Source: Halomonas maura (GTDB lineage: Bacteria; Pseudomonadota; Gammaproteobacteria; Pseudomonadales; Halomonadaceae). From it: a stretch of 52,278 nt of DNA. The DNA is taken from contig NZ_JAUFPQ010000009.1 in the NCBI RefSeq assembly GCF_030409305.1, forward strand, positions 422,389 through 474,666, given 5' to 3'. The translations under genes and the position numbers were made by a program. Positions 1 to 10,681 of the stretch are shown piece by piece. Position 1 is the stretch's first letter. Each line of letters opens with the position of its first letter. The notes under the pieces are model-generated. The model saw only the letters and a list, made by a program, of their open reading frames with translations. It had not been told where the DNA came from and did not search any database.

Positions 1-8
1 CGGCGCGG

Positions 9-1514
9 TCAGGCGCGTTCGGCGATGATCTCCTTCCACTTGGCGGGACCGGTCTGGTGGACCGAGGTGCCGGCGCTGTCCACCGCCACGGTCACCGGCA
101 TGTCCTCCACCTCGAACTCGTAGATGGCCTCCATGCCCAGGTCCTCGAAGCCGACCACGCGGGCCTTCTTGATGGCCTGCGCCACCAGGTAGGCGGAGCC
201 GCCCACCGCCATCAGGTAGACGGCCTGGTTGTCGCGGATGGCCTCGATGGCCGCCGGCCCCCGCTCGGCCTTGCCGACCATGCCCAGCAAGCCGGTCTCC
301 TCCAGCATGGTGCGGGTGAACTTGTCCATGCGCGTGGCGGTGGTGGGACCGGCCGGGCCGACCACCTCGTCGCCGACCGGGTCGACCGGCCCCACGTAGT
401 AGATAAAGCGGCCCTTGAGATCCACCGGCAGCGGCTCACCCTTGGCGAGCATATCGACCATGCGCTTGTGGGCGGCATCGCGACCGGTCAGCAGCTTGCC
501 GTTGAGCAGCAGGGTGTCGCCGGGCTGCCAGGTGCGCACCTCCTCCGGGGTGATGGCATCGAGGTCGACGCGCTTGACGTCGTCGCCGGCCTCACGGGTG
601 ATCTCCGGCCAGTCCTCGAGCCTGGGCGCCGGCAGCGCCGCCGGGCCGCTGCCATCCAGGGTGAAGTGGGCATGGCGGGTGGCCGCACAGTTGGGGATGA
701 TCGCCACCGGCTTGTTGGCGGCGTGGGTCGGGTAGTCCTTGACCTTGATGTCCAGCACCGTGGTCAGCCCGCCCAGGCCCTGGGCGCCGATGCCGCTCTG
801 GTTGACCTTGTCGTAGAGCTCCAGGCGCAGTTCCTCGGCGCGGTTGGCGGCCCCGCGGGCCTGCAGCTCCTGGATGTCGATGGGCTCGAGGAGCGCCTCC
901 TTGGCGATCTCCATGGCCTTCTCGGCGGTGCCGCCGATGCCGATGCCCAGCATGCCCGGCGGGCACCAGCCGGCGCCCATCTTGGGCAGCTGCTCGAGCA
1001 CCCAGTCGACCACGTTGTCGGAGGGGTTGAGCATGGCGAACTTGGACTTGGCCTCGCTGCCGCCCCCCTTGGCCGCCACATGCACCTCGACGGTATCGCC
1101 GGGCACCAGCTTGTGGTGGACGATCGCCGGGGTGTTGTCCTGGGTGTTGGCGCGCTTGCCGTCCGGGTCGGCCAGCACCGAGGCGCGCAGCACGTTGTCG
1201 GGCAGCCGGTAGGCCCGGCGCACGCCCTCGTTGATCATGTCGTCCAGGCTCATCTCGGTCTCGAAGCGCACGTTCATGCCGACGTGCACGAAGACGGTGA
1301 CGATGCCGGTGTCCTGGCAGATCGGCCGATGGCCGGTGGCACACATCCGCGAGTTGATCAGGATCTGGGCGATGGCATCCTTGGCCGCGGGATTCTCCTC
1401 CCGCTCGTAGGCCGCCGCCATGGCGTCGATGAAGTCCTTGGGATGGTAGTAGGAGATGTACTGCAGGGCATCGGCGACGCTCTGGATGAGGTCATCCTGG
1501 CGGATCACGGTCAT
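9..1514 (-). CDS. fumA: Class I fumarate hydratase (iron-sulfur, FumA/FumB family)
   Basis: Fumarase of the TCA cycle, interconverting fumarate and L-malate in the cytoplasm. The 501-residue length fits a single-chain class I enzyme. Visible signatures are MCATGHRPICQDTG near residues 57-70, a GIGIGGTAEKA stretch near 191-201, SGIGAQGLGG near 240-249, NCAATRH at 275-281 and GPTTATRMD in the C-terminal half. C66, C184 and C276 are the likely ligands of the oxygen-sensitive 4Fe-4S cluster. The frame stays open 200 codons upstream, but the ATG at 1514 is chosen because AAGGAG lies just before it and homology begins there. It lies downstream of uvrB on the same strand, with a private -10 element. 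A tartrate dehydratase activity is possible for the family but less likely in a fused chain. Confidence 0.93.
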   Translation of the reverse strand: MTVIRQDDLIQSVADALQYISYYHPKDFIDAMAAAYEREENPAAKDAIAQILINSRMCATGHRPICQDTGIVTVFVHVGMNVRFETEMSLDDMINEGVRRAYRLPDNVLRASVLADPDGKRANTQDNTPAIVHHKLVPGDTVEVHVAAKGGGSEAKSKFAMLNPSDNVVDWVLEQLPKMGAGWCPPGMLGIGIGGTAEKAMEIAKEALLEPIDIQELQARGAANRAEELRLELYDKVNQSGIGAQGLGGLTTVLDIKVKDYPTHAANKPVAIIPNCAATRHAHFTLDGSGPAALPAPRLEDWPEITREAGDDVKRVDLDAITPEEVRTWQPGDTLLLNGKLLTGRDAAHKRMVDMLAKGEPLPVDLKGRFIYYVGPVDPVGDEVVGPAGPTTATRMDKFTRTMLEETGLLGMVGKAERGPAAIEAIRDNQAVYLMAVGGSAYLVAQAIKKARVVGFEDLGMEAIYEFEVEDMPVTVAVDSAGTSVHQTGPAKWKEIIAERA

Positions 1515-1596
1515 GGGCAAGACGCTCCTTGGCTGGGTCGACACGCCCGCTTCCGGGCCGGTCCGGGGCACCGGCGGCGGGCTCGAACGGAGGCGG

Positions 1597-1602
1597 ATTA
1601 TA
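1597..1602 (-). promoter_or_regulatory. Candidate -10 box of the fumarase gene
   Basis: A perfect TATAAT on the minus strand, about 83 bp upstream of the fumarase ATG in otherwise GC-rich DNA. The hexamer 17 bp further upstream (TGCCGA) is a poor -35 match, so either an activator or an extended contact would be needed. It supports expression of fumarase independent of uvrB. Confidence 0.4.
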
Positions 1603-1728
1603 GCGCACTTGTCCTGCCCTCGGCAGCGTCCGCCGCCCAGGCCTGGGTCGTAGCGGGCGGTGGGGCGAGGAAGATAACGGTATAAATCATGGTCGGGGAC
1701 GATCCCCGGGGGCGGCTGGCCGGCCGTC

Positions 1729-3750
<2,022 letters not shown>

Positions 3751-3802
3751 CGGCTCTCCTGGTGACGCCGGGACGGCATCGCGCCCGGCGGGATACGACG
3801 GA

Positions 3803-4216
3803 TCAGCCCCGCAGACGGGTGGTGATCTCCACGGTGGAGCTGGTCATCAGGCGGTGGATCGGGCACTTGTCGCTGATCTCCTCGAGCCGCGCCCGCTGGG
3901 CCGCGTCCAGCGCCCCGTGGAAGGTCATGGCCACGTCGAGTCGGTAGACTCCATGGCGCTCGTCGCGTTCATCGCGGTTGACCACCACGCTGACCGCGTC
4001 CAGCGGCCACTCCTTGCGGCGCGCGTACATCTGGGCGGTGATCGCCTTGCAGGCCCCCAGGGACAGGTCGAAGTAGTCGTGGGGGTCCGGGGCGCTGTCC
4101 TCGCCGCCGAAGGCCTCGGGCACGTCGACGAACAGCTCCTCGAAGCCCTCGAGTTCGACGCGCTGGCGGAAGATACGGTTGCGCTGGCTGACGATCTGGA
4201 TGCCGCGGGCCATCAT
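3803..4216 (-). CDS. OsmC-family protein
   Basis: A 137-residue OsmC/Ohr-fold protein, a family of thiol-dependent peroxidases and related proteins. The two family cysteines are visible: C56 in [10 protein letters not shown] and C118 in DKCPIHRLM. These form the peroxide-reducing dithiol in characterised members. The substrate cannot be told from the sequence, and this subgroup (YhfA-like) is not clearly Ohr. The start at 4216 overlaps the stop of the upstream 65-residue gene by ATGA, with AGGTGA just before it, so the two are probably translationally coupled. A second ATG follows directly at 4213. Confidence 0.8.
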   Translation of the reverse strand: MMARGIQIVSQRNRIFRQRVELEGFEELFVDVPEAFGGEDSAPDPHDYFDLSLGACKAITAQMYARRKEWPLDAVSVVVNRDERDERHGVYRLDVAMTFHGALDAAQRARLEEISDKCPIHRLMTSSTVEITTRLRG

Positions 4217-4410
4217 GTCACCTCGATGCCGAGCTTGAGGGCCTGCACGGCCTGGATCAGCGCCTCGCGGCGCACCTTGCCGTCCACCTCGGCCCCATGG
4301 CGTCCCACCTCGACACTCTCGACGCCGTCGAGCATCATCAGGGCAGTGGTGATGCGGTTGACCTGGTCGGCGCTCTCGACGCCCTGGAAACTGAGAGACT
4401 GGTGCGCCAT
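4213..4410 (-). CDS. Small HMA-like ferredoxin-fold protein without CxxC
   Basis: A 65-residue protein with the length and beta-alpha-beta pattern of heavy-metal-associated domains (SLSFQGVESADQVNRIT, then LDGVESVEVG, then a final helix and strand). The loop that carries the metal-binding CxxC in copper chaperones here reads GVESADQVN, with no cysteine anywhere in the protein, so classical copper binding is not expected. AGGAG precedes the ATG. It overlaps the OsmC gene downstream by four bases, pointing to a joint role, and is divergent from ygfZ. The function is unknown. Confidence 0.7.
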   Translation of the reverse strand: MAHQSLSFQGVESADQVNRITTALMMLDGVESVEVGRHGAEVDGKVRREALIQAVQALKLGIEVT

Positions 4411-4549
4411 GCGGCGGCTCCTGTACGGCTGGAATCGAACAGGGGCGAGTCTAGCATGCCGCCCAAAACGCGGCAGCGGTTGCAATGCGGCCCGCTCGAC
4501 CGCATGTCCCGAGAAACGCCCGTCAACGGATACGACAAGGAACCCTAAC

Positions 4550-5587
4550 ATGAACGACTGGATCGCCCACCTCGGGGGCCAGCGGGAAAGCGCCGATCGC
4601 GTCGTCTTCGACACCCCCGAGCCGGCCCGCCGCGCCATGGAGGCCAACGTGATGACGCCGTTGGCCCAGCTGGGCATCCTCGATGTCGCCGGCGAGGATG
4701 CCGAACGCTTCCTCCAGGGCCAGACCAGTGCCCAGGTCGCCCTGGCCGATGGCGCCTTCGCGCCGCTGACCTGCTTCTGCACCCCCAAGGGCCGCGTGCT
4801 GGCCAATGCCCAGCTGTGGCGCGTGGCGCCCGATCATTACCGCCTGCTGATGCACCGAAGCCTGGTACCGTCGCTGACCGAACACCTCAGGAAGTTCGCC
4901 GCCTTCTACAAGGCCACCCTGACGCCCCGCGACGACCTGGCGCTGATCGGCCTGATCGGCCGCGAGATCCCCGCCGTGGCCGAGGTCCTGCTCGACGTGG
5001 TGCCGCCCGCGATCTGGCACCAGGCCGACCGGGACGACCTCCAGGTCCTGGCCCATCCGGGCCCCCGGCCGCGGCTGCTGGCCTGCCTGCCGGTCGAGCG
5101 GGCGCCGGCCATCTGGGAAACGCTCGCGGCCCAGGCCAGCCCCGTGGACAACGCCGTCTGGCGCCTTCACGACATCCAGGCGGGACTCGCCTGGCTGGAG
5201 GCGACCCAGCAGGACGCCTACCTGCCGCAGATGCTCAACTGGGAGGCGCTCGGCGGGATCAGCTTCAAGAAGGGCTGCTACACCGGCCAGGAGGTGGTGG
5301 CCCGGGCCCACTTCCGTGGCCAGGTCAAGAAGCGCCTGGTGCGCGGCCAGCTCGATGGGGGCCTGATCCCCGAGGCGGGCAGCGCCATCGAGGATGCCGA
5401 GGACAAGCGGCTCGGCGAGGTACTGTGTGCCGAGCTGGATGCCTACGGCGAGGCCGAAGTGCTGGCGGTGATGAGCACCCGGGAGCCGAGCCTGCCGCTA
5501 CGCGTGGCCGGCCAGAAACTCAAGCAACTGCAGCTGCCCTACCCGCTGGAGCGCCTGGACCCCGAGAGCCTGGCCGGCAAGGCGTAG
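4550..5587 (+). CDS. ygfZ: YgfZ family tRNA-modifying / Fe-S cluster repair protein
   Basis: A folate-binding GcvT-fold protein that supports assembly or repair of certain Fe-S enzymes such as MiaB, and so tRNA thiomethylation. The 345 residues fit the family. The diagnostic KGCYTGQE signature is at 241-248 with the key cysteine at 243. The ATG at 4550 is preceded by AAGGA; the same frame is open far upstream but only as a shadow of uvrB and osmC. The gene is divergent from the HMA-like/OsmC pair (139 bp between the starts) and runs convergently into the TatD gene with a 9-bp gap. Confidence 0.9.
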   Translation: MNDWIAHLGGQRESADRVVFDTPEPARRAMEANVMTPLAQLGILDVAGEDAERFLQGQTSAQVALADGAFAPLTCFCTPKGRVLANAQLWRVAPDHYRLLMHRSLVPSLTEHLRKFAAFYKATLTPRDDLALIGLIGREIPAVAEVLLDVVPPAIWHQADRDDLQVLAHPGPRPRLLACLPVERAPAIWETLAAQASPVDNAVWRLHDIQAGLAWLEATQQDAYLPQMLNWEALGGISFKKGCYTGQEVVARAHFRGQVKKRLVRGQLDGGLIPEAGSAIEDAEDKRLGEVLCAELDAYGEAEVLAVMSTREPSLPLRVAGQKLKQLQLPYPLERLDPESLAGKA

Positions 5588-5596
5588 GTCCCCGCC

Positions 5597-6364
5597 TCAG
5601 CCCGCCGGCAGGCCGAACAGGCGCCGCGCCGTGGCCGAGCTCGACTCGGCCACCCGCTCGGGCGTTTGGCCGCGCAGCCCGGCCACGGCGCGGCACACTT
5701 CGGCGACGCGCGCCGGCTCGTTGCGCTCGCCCGGGTGGCCCGCCAGGGGCATGTCGGGGCTGTCGGTCTCCAGCACGTAGCCATCGTCCGGCAGGGCCGC
5801 CACGGCTCGATGCAGCCGCCTGGCCCGCGCATGGGTCAGCGCGCCGCCGAGGCCGACCACGAAGCCCAGCTCGAGAAAGGCCCGCGCCTGCTCGGGAGAA
5901 CCGGCGAAGGCATGGATCAGTCCGCCCGCGGGGAGCGCCAGCTGGCGCAGCCGCTTGGCCACCTGGTCGTTGGCCCGCACGCAGTGGATGACCACGGGCA
6001 GGCGGCGCGTCCTGGCCAGGCGCAGCTGGGCATCGAACAGCGACCACTGGGCCGCGAGGGTCTCGGCGAAGCGCCCATCGATGCCGCACTCCCCCACCGC
6101 CACCGCCTCGGGATGAGCATCCAGGGCCCGGGCCAGCGCCTCGACGTCATCCTCCCGATGCGCGTCCATGAAATAGGGGTGCAGCCCCAGGCAGGGGCTG
6201 ACCTCCTCCCGCCGCCCCAGCGCCAGCACCCGGTCCCAGTGACGGCGGGTGGTGCCTGGCACCACGAAATGCGCGACGCCCACCGCCCTGGCCCGTTCGA
6301 ACACCGCCTCGCGGTCGGCGTCGAAATCGGGGAAGTCCAGATGGCAGTGGGCGTCGATCAGCAT
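5597..6364 (-). CDS. TatD-family metal-dependent hydrolase (YjjV-like)
   Basis: A TIM-barrel metallohydrolase of the TatD DNase family, 255 residues. Metal-ligand motifs appear in order: HCH at 6-8, GECGID near 90, VIHCVRA near 125, a HAFAGSPEQA histidine near 150 and ETDSPD near 200. Members cleave DNA or RNA 3' ends; the exact substrate is not set by these motifs. It starts at 6364, only 8 bp from a block of GGAAGAA repeats, and the region before the ATG is pyrimidine-rich on its coding strand, so no Shine-Dalgarno sequence is visible. The repeat may have displaced the native leader. Confidence 0.88.
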   Translation of the reverse strand: MLIDAHCHLDFPDFDADREAVFERARAVGVAHFVVPGTTRRHWDRVLALGRREEVSPCLGLHPYFMDAHREDDVEALARALDAHPEAVAVGECGIDGRFAETLAAQWSLFDAQLRLARTRRLPVVIHCVRANDQVAKRLRQLALPAGGLIHAFAGSPEQARAFLELGFVVGLGGALTHARARRLHRAVAALPDDGYVLETDSPDMPLAGHPGERNEPARVAEVCRAVAGLRGQTPERVAESSSATARRLFGLPAG

Positions 6365-6513
6365 AGGCAGGAGGAAGAAGGAAGAAGGAAGAAGGAAGAA
6401 GGAAGAAGGAAGAAGGACGTATAGGCTAGGCGCTATTCTTCTCTCTTCTCAAGGCGCGAAGCGCCGTTATCCCCTCTTCACGCCGCGAAGCGGCGCTCTT
6501 CCAGCTTCTCGCT
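6365..6513. repeat. Heptamer/hairpin intergenic element, copy A
   Basis: Six perfect copies of GGAAGAA occupy 6373-6414. They are followed by a pyrimidine-rich stretch (about 6435-6450) that could pair with them. Two GAA-loop hairpins come next, 6453-6465 (arms GGCGC/GCGCC) and 6481-6495 (arms CGCCGC/GCGGCG), both with a GCGAAGC core. The right edge abuts the TAA stop of prfC (6514-6516). It shares CTCTTCC-CGCTT linker sequence with copy B at 18740-18899. Confidence 0.85.
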
Positions 6514-8103
6514 TTAATGTTCCCGGGTATGGTTGAAGCGGATCTCCGGCCAGCGTTCCTGGGTCATCTGCAGGTTGACCCGGGTCGGCGCGATATAGGT
6601 CAGGTAGCCGCCGCCGTCGATGGCCAGATTGGTGCTGGCCTTGCGCTTGAACTCCTCGAGCCGCTTGGCATCGTCGCTATAGATCCAGCGCGCGGTGTTG
6701 ACGTTCACCCCCTCGTAGAGGCAATCGACCTTGTATTCCTGCTTGAGGCGATGGGCGACCACGTCGAACTGCAGCGTGCCCACGGCGCCCAGGATCAGGT
6801 CGTTGTTGTCCAGCGGCATGAACACCTGGGTGGCGCCCTCCTCGGAGAGCTGCTGCAGGCCCTTCTGCAGGGCCTTCATCTTCAGCGGGTCCTTGAGGCG
6901 CACGCGCTTGAACAGCTCCGGGGCGAAGTGCGGGATGCCGGTGAAGCGCATGTCCTCGCCCTGGGTGAAGGTATCGCCGATCTGGATGGTGCCATGGTTG
7001 TGCAGGCCGATGATGTCGCCCGGCCAGGCTTCCTCCACGTGAGCGCGATCCGAAGCCATGAAGGTCAGGGCATCGGCGATCTTGACGTCCTTGCCGATCC
7101 GCACATGGCGCATCTTCATGTTCTTCTCGTACTTGCCGGAACACACCCTCAGGAAGGCGATGCGGTCCCGGTGGTTGGGGTCCATGTTGGCCTGGATCTT
7201 GAAGACGAAGCCGGTGAAGCTGCCATCCTCCGCCTCGACGGTACGCAGGTCGGTGTCCCGGGACTGGGGGGACGGCGCGTACTCGACGAAGCCATCGAGC
7301 ATCTCGCGGACCCCGAAGTTGCCCATGGCGGTGCCGAAGTAGACGGGGGTCTGCTCGCCGCGCAGGTAGGCCGCGTGGTCGAAGGCATGGGACGCGCCCC
7401 GGACCAGCTCCACCTCCATGCGCAGCTCCTCGGCGGCCTCCTCGCCCAGCACCGCATCGACCTCGGGATTGTCGAGGCCCTCGATGCGCCTGTCCTCGGG
7501 AATGCGGTTGCCCTGCCCCTGGGTGTAGAGGTGGATGACATCGTTGTAGAGGTGGTAGACGCCCTTGAAGTGGCGTCCCATGCCGATCGGCCAGGTCATG
7601 GGCGCACACTGGATGTTGAGCACCTCCTCGACCTCGTCCATCACCTCGATGGGGTCGCGGATATCCCGGTCCATCTTGTTGACGAAGGTCAGGATCGGCG
7701 TGGTCCGCAGGCGGCAGACCTCCATCAGCTTGATGGTGCGGTCCTCGACACCCTTGGCGCCGTCGATCACCATCAGCGCCGAGTCCACCGCCGTCAGGGT
7801 GCGGTAGGTGTCCTCGGAAAAGTCCTCGTGGCCGGGGGTGTCGAGCAGGTTGACGATGCGGCCGCCATAGGGAAACTGCATCACCGAGGTGGTCACCGAG
7901 ATGCCACGCTCCTGCTCCATCTTCATCCAGTCGGAGGTGGCGTGGCGGTCGTCACGCTTGCTCTTGACGGAGCCGGCCAGCTGGATGGCGTTGCCGAACA
8001 GCAGCATCTTCTCGGTGATGGTGGTCTTGCCCGCGTCGGGATGCGAGATGATCGCGAAGGTACGGCGAAGCCCGGTTTCATGGGCGAGGGTCGAGTTGGA
8101 CAT
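6514..8103 (-). CDS. prfC: Peptide chain release factor 3
   Basis: RF3, the GTPase that removes RF1/RF2 from the ribosome after termination. The 529 residues match the family exactly. The P-loop SHPDAGKT is at 20-27, switch II has DTPGHEDF, the specificity motif is NKMDRD, and an EF-Tu-like domain 2 and the RF3 C-terminal domain follow. The start at 8103 has only a weak GACGAGA ribosome site. Its stop is TAA, which is unusual for this window, and it touches the edge of repeat copy A. Confidence 0.97.
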   Translation of the reverse strand: MSNSTLAHETGLRRTFAIISHPDAGKTTITEKMLLFGNAIQLAGSVKSKRDDRHATSDWMKMEQERGISVTTSVMQFPYGGRIVNLLDTPGHEDFSEDTYRTLTAVDSALMVIDGAKGVEDRTIKLMEVCRLRTTPILTFVNKMDRDIRDPIEVMDEVEEVLNIQCAPMTWPIGMGRHFKGVYHLYNDVIHLYTQGQGNRIPEDRRIEGLDNPEVDAVLGEEAAEELRMEVELVRGASHAFDHAAYLRGEQTPVYFGTAMGNFGVREMLDGFVEYAPSPQSRDTDLRTVEAEDGSFTGFVFKIQANMDPNHRDRIAFLRVCSGKYEKNMKMRHVRIGKDVKIADALTFMASDRAHVEEAWPGDIIGLHNHGTIQIGDTFTQGEDMRFTGIPHFAPELFKRVRLKDPLKMKALQKGLQQLSEEGATQVFMPLDNNDLILGAVGTLQFDVVAHRLKQEYKVDCLYEGVNVNTARWIYSDDAKRLEEFKRKASTNLAIDGGGYLTYIAPTRVNLQMTQERWPEIRFNHTREH

Positions 8104-8380
8104 TGCGTCTCGTCGCTGATGGGTGCTCCCCCGACCGGGTCAGGGGCCGGCCGGGGCTATCGGTGTCGTCGGTGCACCGATTGTACCGTCAGCCACGGTT
8201 GCTGTCGCCGGTCGAGGTCGAGATACGCGGCGGGTGGGGGCACGTCGGCCAGCGGTTGGCCGCGAGCGACGGGTGATGCGGGTCGGATGGAGGCAGACGG
8301 CGGATCGAGCGGACGACGTCAGGCAGGCATGGACAGCCGGCGGTGCCGGCAGGAACCCGACACCGCCAGGGGAGATACGA
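8104..8380. other. Intergenic region upstream of prfC
   Basis: This 277-bp stretch holds the prfC leader and the 3' flank of the small unknown gene on the same strand. I see no tRNA, convincing hairpin or conserved small ORF. The open frames across it are high-GC shadows. Confidence 0.5.
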
Positions 8381-8689
8381 CTAGCCGGCGGCGACGCCCA
8401 TCTCCCGCCACAGGCGTTCGGTGACGAACTCGGTCACGCGACGGTCGTTGGCGTCGTCGACCACCACGGCCAGGAGCCGGAGACCGCACAGCTCGATGCC
8501 GCGGCTGCCGTCAAAGACGGGAAAGACGCGCAGGTTGGACTTCAGCAGCAGGAAGATGCCTTGGCGCGGGTCCACGCCCACGCCCCGCACCTCCTCGTCG
8601 GGAGGCATCAGGAACACCACATCGGCCGCATCGGCCTTGTGGTGATCGAGGTGCTGCCAGGGTAGTCGCTCCAACTGGATATGCTGCAT
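8381..8689 (-). CDS. Hypothetical protein, 102 residues
   Basis: I do not recognise the family. A strong AGGAGG lies 6-7 bp before the ATG at 8689, which decides the start against a longer open frame. The protein is soluble, has no signal peptide or membrane segment, alternates hydrophobic strands (DVVFLMP, GIFLLLK, LRVFPVFDG, LRLLAVVVDD) with charged turns and ends in a short helix. It contains one cysteine. It is divergent from the formate/nitrite-type channel with a 281-bp shared upstream region. Confidence 0.65.
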   Translation of the reverse strand: MQHIQLERLPWQHLDHHKADAADVVFLMPPDEEVRGVGVDPRQGIFLLLKSNLRVFPVFDGSRGIELCGLRLLAVVVDDANDRRVTEFVTERLWREMGVAAG

Positions 8690-8970
8690 TGACCGCCTCC
8701 TCTTGCCGCCCCGTGGGACATTCAACATAGTCCATTTGTAGGGGGGTGGTGGGTGACGAAGGCGTGAAAATTTTGCGACCTGGCAGAGCTTGACGGGAGC
8801 CCCGTTGCTGCACGCCCCACAGGCGCCGCCACCTGGCAGCCAAACCTTGATGCCCATCAACCTCAGGCGCTCGATCTCGCTCCCCTCCACCCCGTCGCGG
8901 CCGCTGCCAGGGCCGCCTCGGGAGGGACGCTATAGTGACAGGACGCCAGGCGGACAGGGGGAGCACAGCG

Positions 8971-9783
8971 ATGGACAGGGACCCACTCTTCGGCGACGCC
9001 TACCAGCCCCGGGAGATCGCCCATCGCGTGACCCGCATGGGCGTGGCCAAGGCCCGGGCCGATGCGCTGACCCTGCTGGTGCTGGCGACCCTCGCCGGCG
9101 CCTTCATCTCCCTCGGGGCACTGTTCTTCGCCGTGGTCGTGACCGGGAGCGAGCTGGGCTTCGGGATCACCCGCCTGCTGGGCGGGCTGAGCTTCTGCCT
9201 GGGACTGGCGCTGGTGGTGGTGGCCGGCGCCGAGCTGTTCACCGGTAACAACCTGCTGGCGATGGCCTGGGCCAGCGGCGAGATTCGTGGGCGCGAGCTG
9301 CTCAGGAACTGGTGGCTGGTCTACCTCGGCAACGTGCTGGGCTGCCTGGGCACCGTCGTGCTGGCCGTGTGGGCGGACCTCGCCGCCCTGGGCGGCGGCG
9401 ACCTCGGTGACACCCTGAGGGAGATCGCCCTGGCCAAGGTCGCCCTCGGCCCGCTGGCGGCCTTCGCCCGGGGCATCCTGTGCAATGTGCTGGTCTGCCT
9501 GGCCGTGTGGCTGGCCATGGGCGGCCACAGCGTCACCGACAAGCTGCTGGGACTGCTGCTGCCGATCAGTGCCTTCGTGGCGCTGGGGTTCGAGCACTCG
9601 GTGGCCAACTGGTTCTTCCTGCCGATGGGGCTCTGGCTGGCCCCATCGGGCATCGGGGTGACCGCTGCCCTGCTCAACCTGAGCCTGGTGACGGCCGGCA
9701 ACATCGTCGGCGGCACCCTGCTGGTGGCCGGGGTCTACTGGCTGGCCTACCTGCGCGACGGCCAGGACGACACCGCCCGATAG
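8971..9783 (+). CDS. Formate/nitrite transporter family channel (FocA/NirC type)
   Basis: An inner-membrane pentameric anion channel of the FNT family, 270 residues with about six hydrophobic segments. The family signature AGAELFTGNN is at 85-94, a second ARGILCNVLVCLAVW segment at 166-180, and the conserved pore histidine is H209 in GFEHSVANW. The substrate (formate, nitrite, hydrosulfide or acetate) cannot be assigned; no nitrite reductase or formate-lyase genes are nearby. The ATG at 8971 is chosen for GGGGGAG at 7-bp spacing and because homology starts there. It runs convergently towards the SDR gene. Confidence 0.88.
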   Translation: MDRDPLFGDAYQPREIAHRVTRMGVAKARADALTLLVLATLAGAFISLGALFFAVVVTGSELGFGITRLLGGLSFCLGLALVVVAGAELFTGNNLLAMAWASGEIRGRELLRNWWLVYLGNVLGCLGTVVLAVWADLAALGGGDLGDTLREIALAKVALGPLAAFARGILCNVLVCLAVWLAMGGHSVTDKLLGLLLPISAFVALGFEHSVANWFFLPMGLWLAPSGIGVTAALLNLSLVTAGNIVGGTLLVAGVYWLAYLRDGQDDTAR

Positions 9784-9918
9784 TCCCGGGTCAATCCGTC
9801 TCGCGGGGCAGGCAGGCGACCAGGACCGACCCGGTCAGCGCGGGCGGTCGTCGGCCCTGGTCTCGACCGCGAAGGGCCGACAGCACGTCCCCTCCGGCAG
9901 GCGACGACGCCTCCCGCC

Positions 9919-10581
9919 CTACCAGGGCAGGGGCTCGCCGTTGCTGTGCCAGAAGCCGCCACTGGTCGCCAGGGTCAGTGCCTCGATGCGCGCGGCGATG
10001 CCGGCGGCGGCCTCCTCGGGACCGATCAGGCCGCCGAAGTTCACCATGCGCGTCTTCACGTACCCCGGGTGCAACTGGGCCACGGCGATGCCCCGCGGCG
10101 CGAGATCCACCGCCAGGGACTTGCCGAAGGCATTCAGCGCCGCCTTGGAGGCGCGGTAGCCATAGCGCCCACCGGAATCGTTGTCGGCGATCGAGCCCAT
10201 GCGGCTGGTGATGTTGGCGATCCTGGCGCCCTCGCCCAGGCAGGGCAGCAGCGCCTCGACCACTCGCAACGGCGCATAGGCGTTGATCTCCATCTGGGCG
10301 CGGATGGCAGCGAAGTCGAGCTCGCCCAGTGCCTCGTCGTGCAGCATGCCGGCATTGTTGATCAACACGTCGAGGCGCCGGCCGTCAAGGGCCGCCGCCA
10401 GCCGGGCGACATCCGCCGGCGACGTCACATCGATGCCGTCGATCACCCGCTCGGCCACTGCGTCGAGTTGCGGTGACGGGGTCCGACAGGCCCCGATGAC
10501 GTGCCAGCCCTCGCCATGGTAGTGACGGGCCAGGGCCAGGCCGACGCCGCGGTTGGCACCGGTGATCAGGACAGTGGGCAT
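9919..10581 (-). CDS. SDR-family oxidoreductase
   Basis: A 220-residue classical short-chain dehydrogenase. The dinucleotide motif GANRGVG is near residues 8-14, NNAG follows beta-4, the catalytic serine is in NITSRMGS and the catalytic pair is in YGYRASK. A C-terminal PGYVKTRM segment is typical of C-factor/sniffer-like carbonyl reductases. The ATG at 10581 has AGGAGG 7 bp upstream and is preferred over the TTG one codon earlier. It is divergent from hipA, sharing an AT-rich 96-bp region. The substrate is unknown. Confidence 0.85.
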   Translation of the reverse strand: MPTVLITGANRGVGLALARHYHGEGWHVIGACRTPSPQLDAVAERVIDGIDVTSPADVARLAAALDGRRLDVLINNAGMLHDEALGELDFAAIRAQMEINAYAPLRVVEALLPCLGEGARIANITSRMGSIADNDSGGRYGYRASKAALNAFGKSLAVDLAPRGIAVAQLHPGYVKTRMVNFGGLIGPEEAAAGIAARIEALTLATSGGFWHSNGEPLPW

Positions 10582-10618
10582 CAAGGCACCTCCTTTGAGC
10601 TATATTTCACTCAGAAAC

Positions 10619-10634
10619 TATCTCTCTTGCGATA
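10619..10634. promoter_or_regulatory. Candidate HipB operator, TATC-N8-GATA
   Basis: An inverted repeat TATC-N8-GATA about 44 bp upstream of the hipA start. The E. coli HipB operators are TATCC-N8-GGATA, so this is a close but incomplete match (half-sites one base shorter). It lies in the AT-rich SDR/hipA divergent region where autorepression would be expected. Confidence 0.4.
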
Positions 10635-10663
10635 TTTTGCGCAGTACAATGCTCATTGCCACG

Positions 10664-10681
10664 TCATAGACTAGACTATGA
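10664..10681. promoter_or_regulatory. Inverted repeat overlapping the hipA start
   Basis: Perfect 6-bp arms TCATAG and CTATGA separated by 6 bp. The hipA ATG (10678-10680) is inside the right arm. It could be an operator or a translational control site for the hipA-hipB operon. Confidence 0.4.

Noticed and set aside
57..1685. Long plus-strand frame opposite fumarase, and similar long antisense frames elsewhere (for example 1762-3765, 6517-8424, 43077-44594)
   Set aside because: They mirror real genes, are rich in His, Gly, Arg and Val, lack ribosome sites and are an expected by-product of high GC.
6365..6513. Insertion sequence or MITE of a known transposase family
   Set aside because: There are no matching terminal inverted repeats or target duplications at the edges, and the three copies share repeat period and hairpin type rather than sequence.
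8104..8380. tRNA or small RNA gene
   Set aside because: There is no T-loop consensus or cloverleaf-like arrangement on either strand, and no terminator-like hairpin with a U run.
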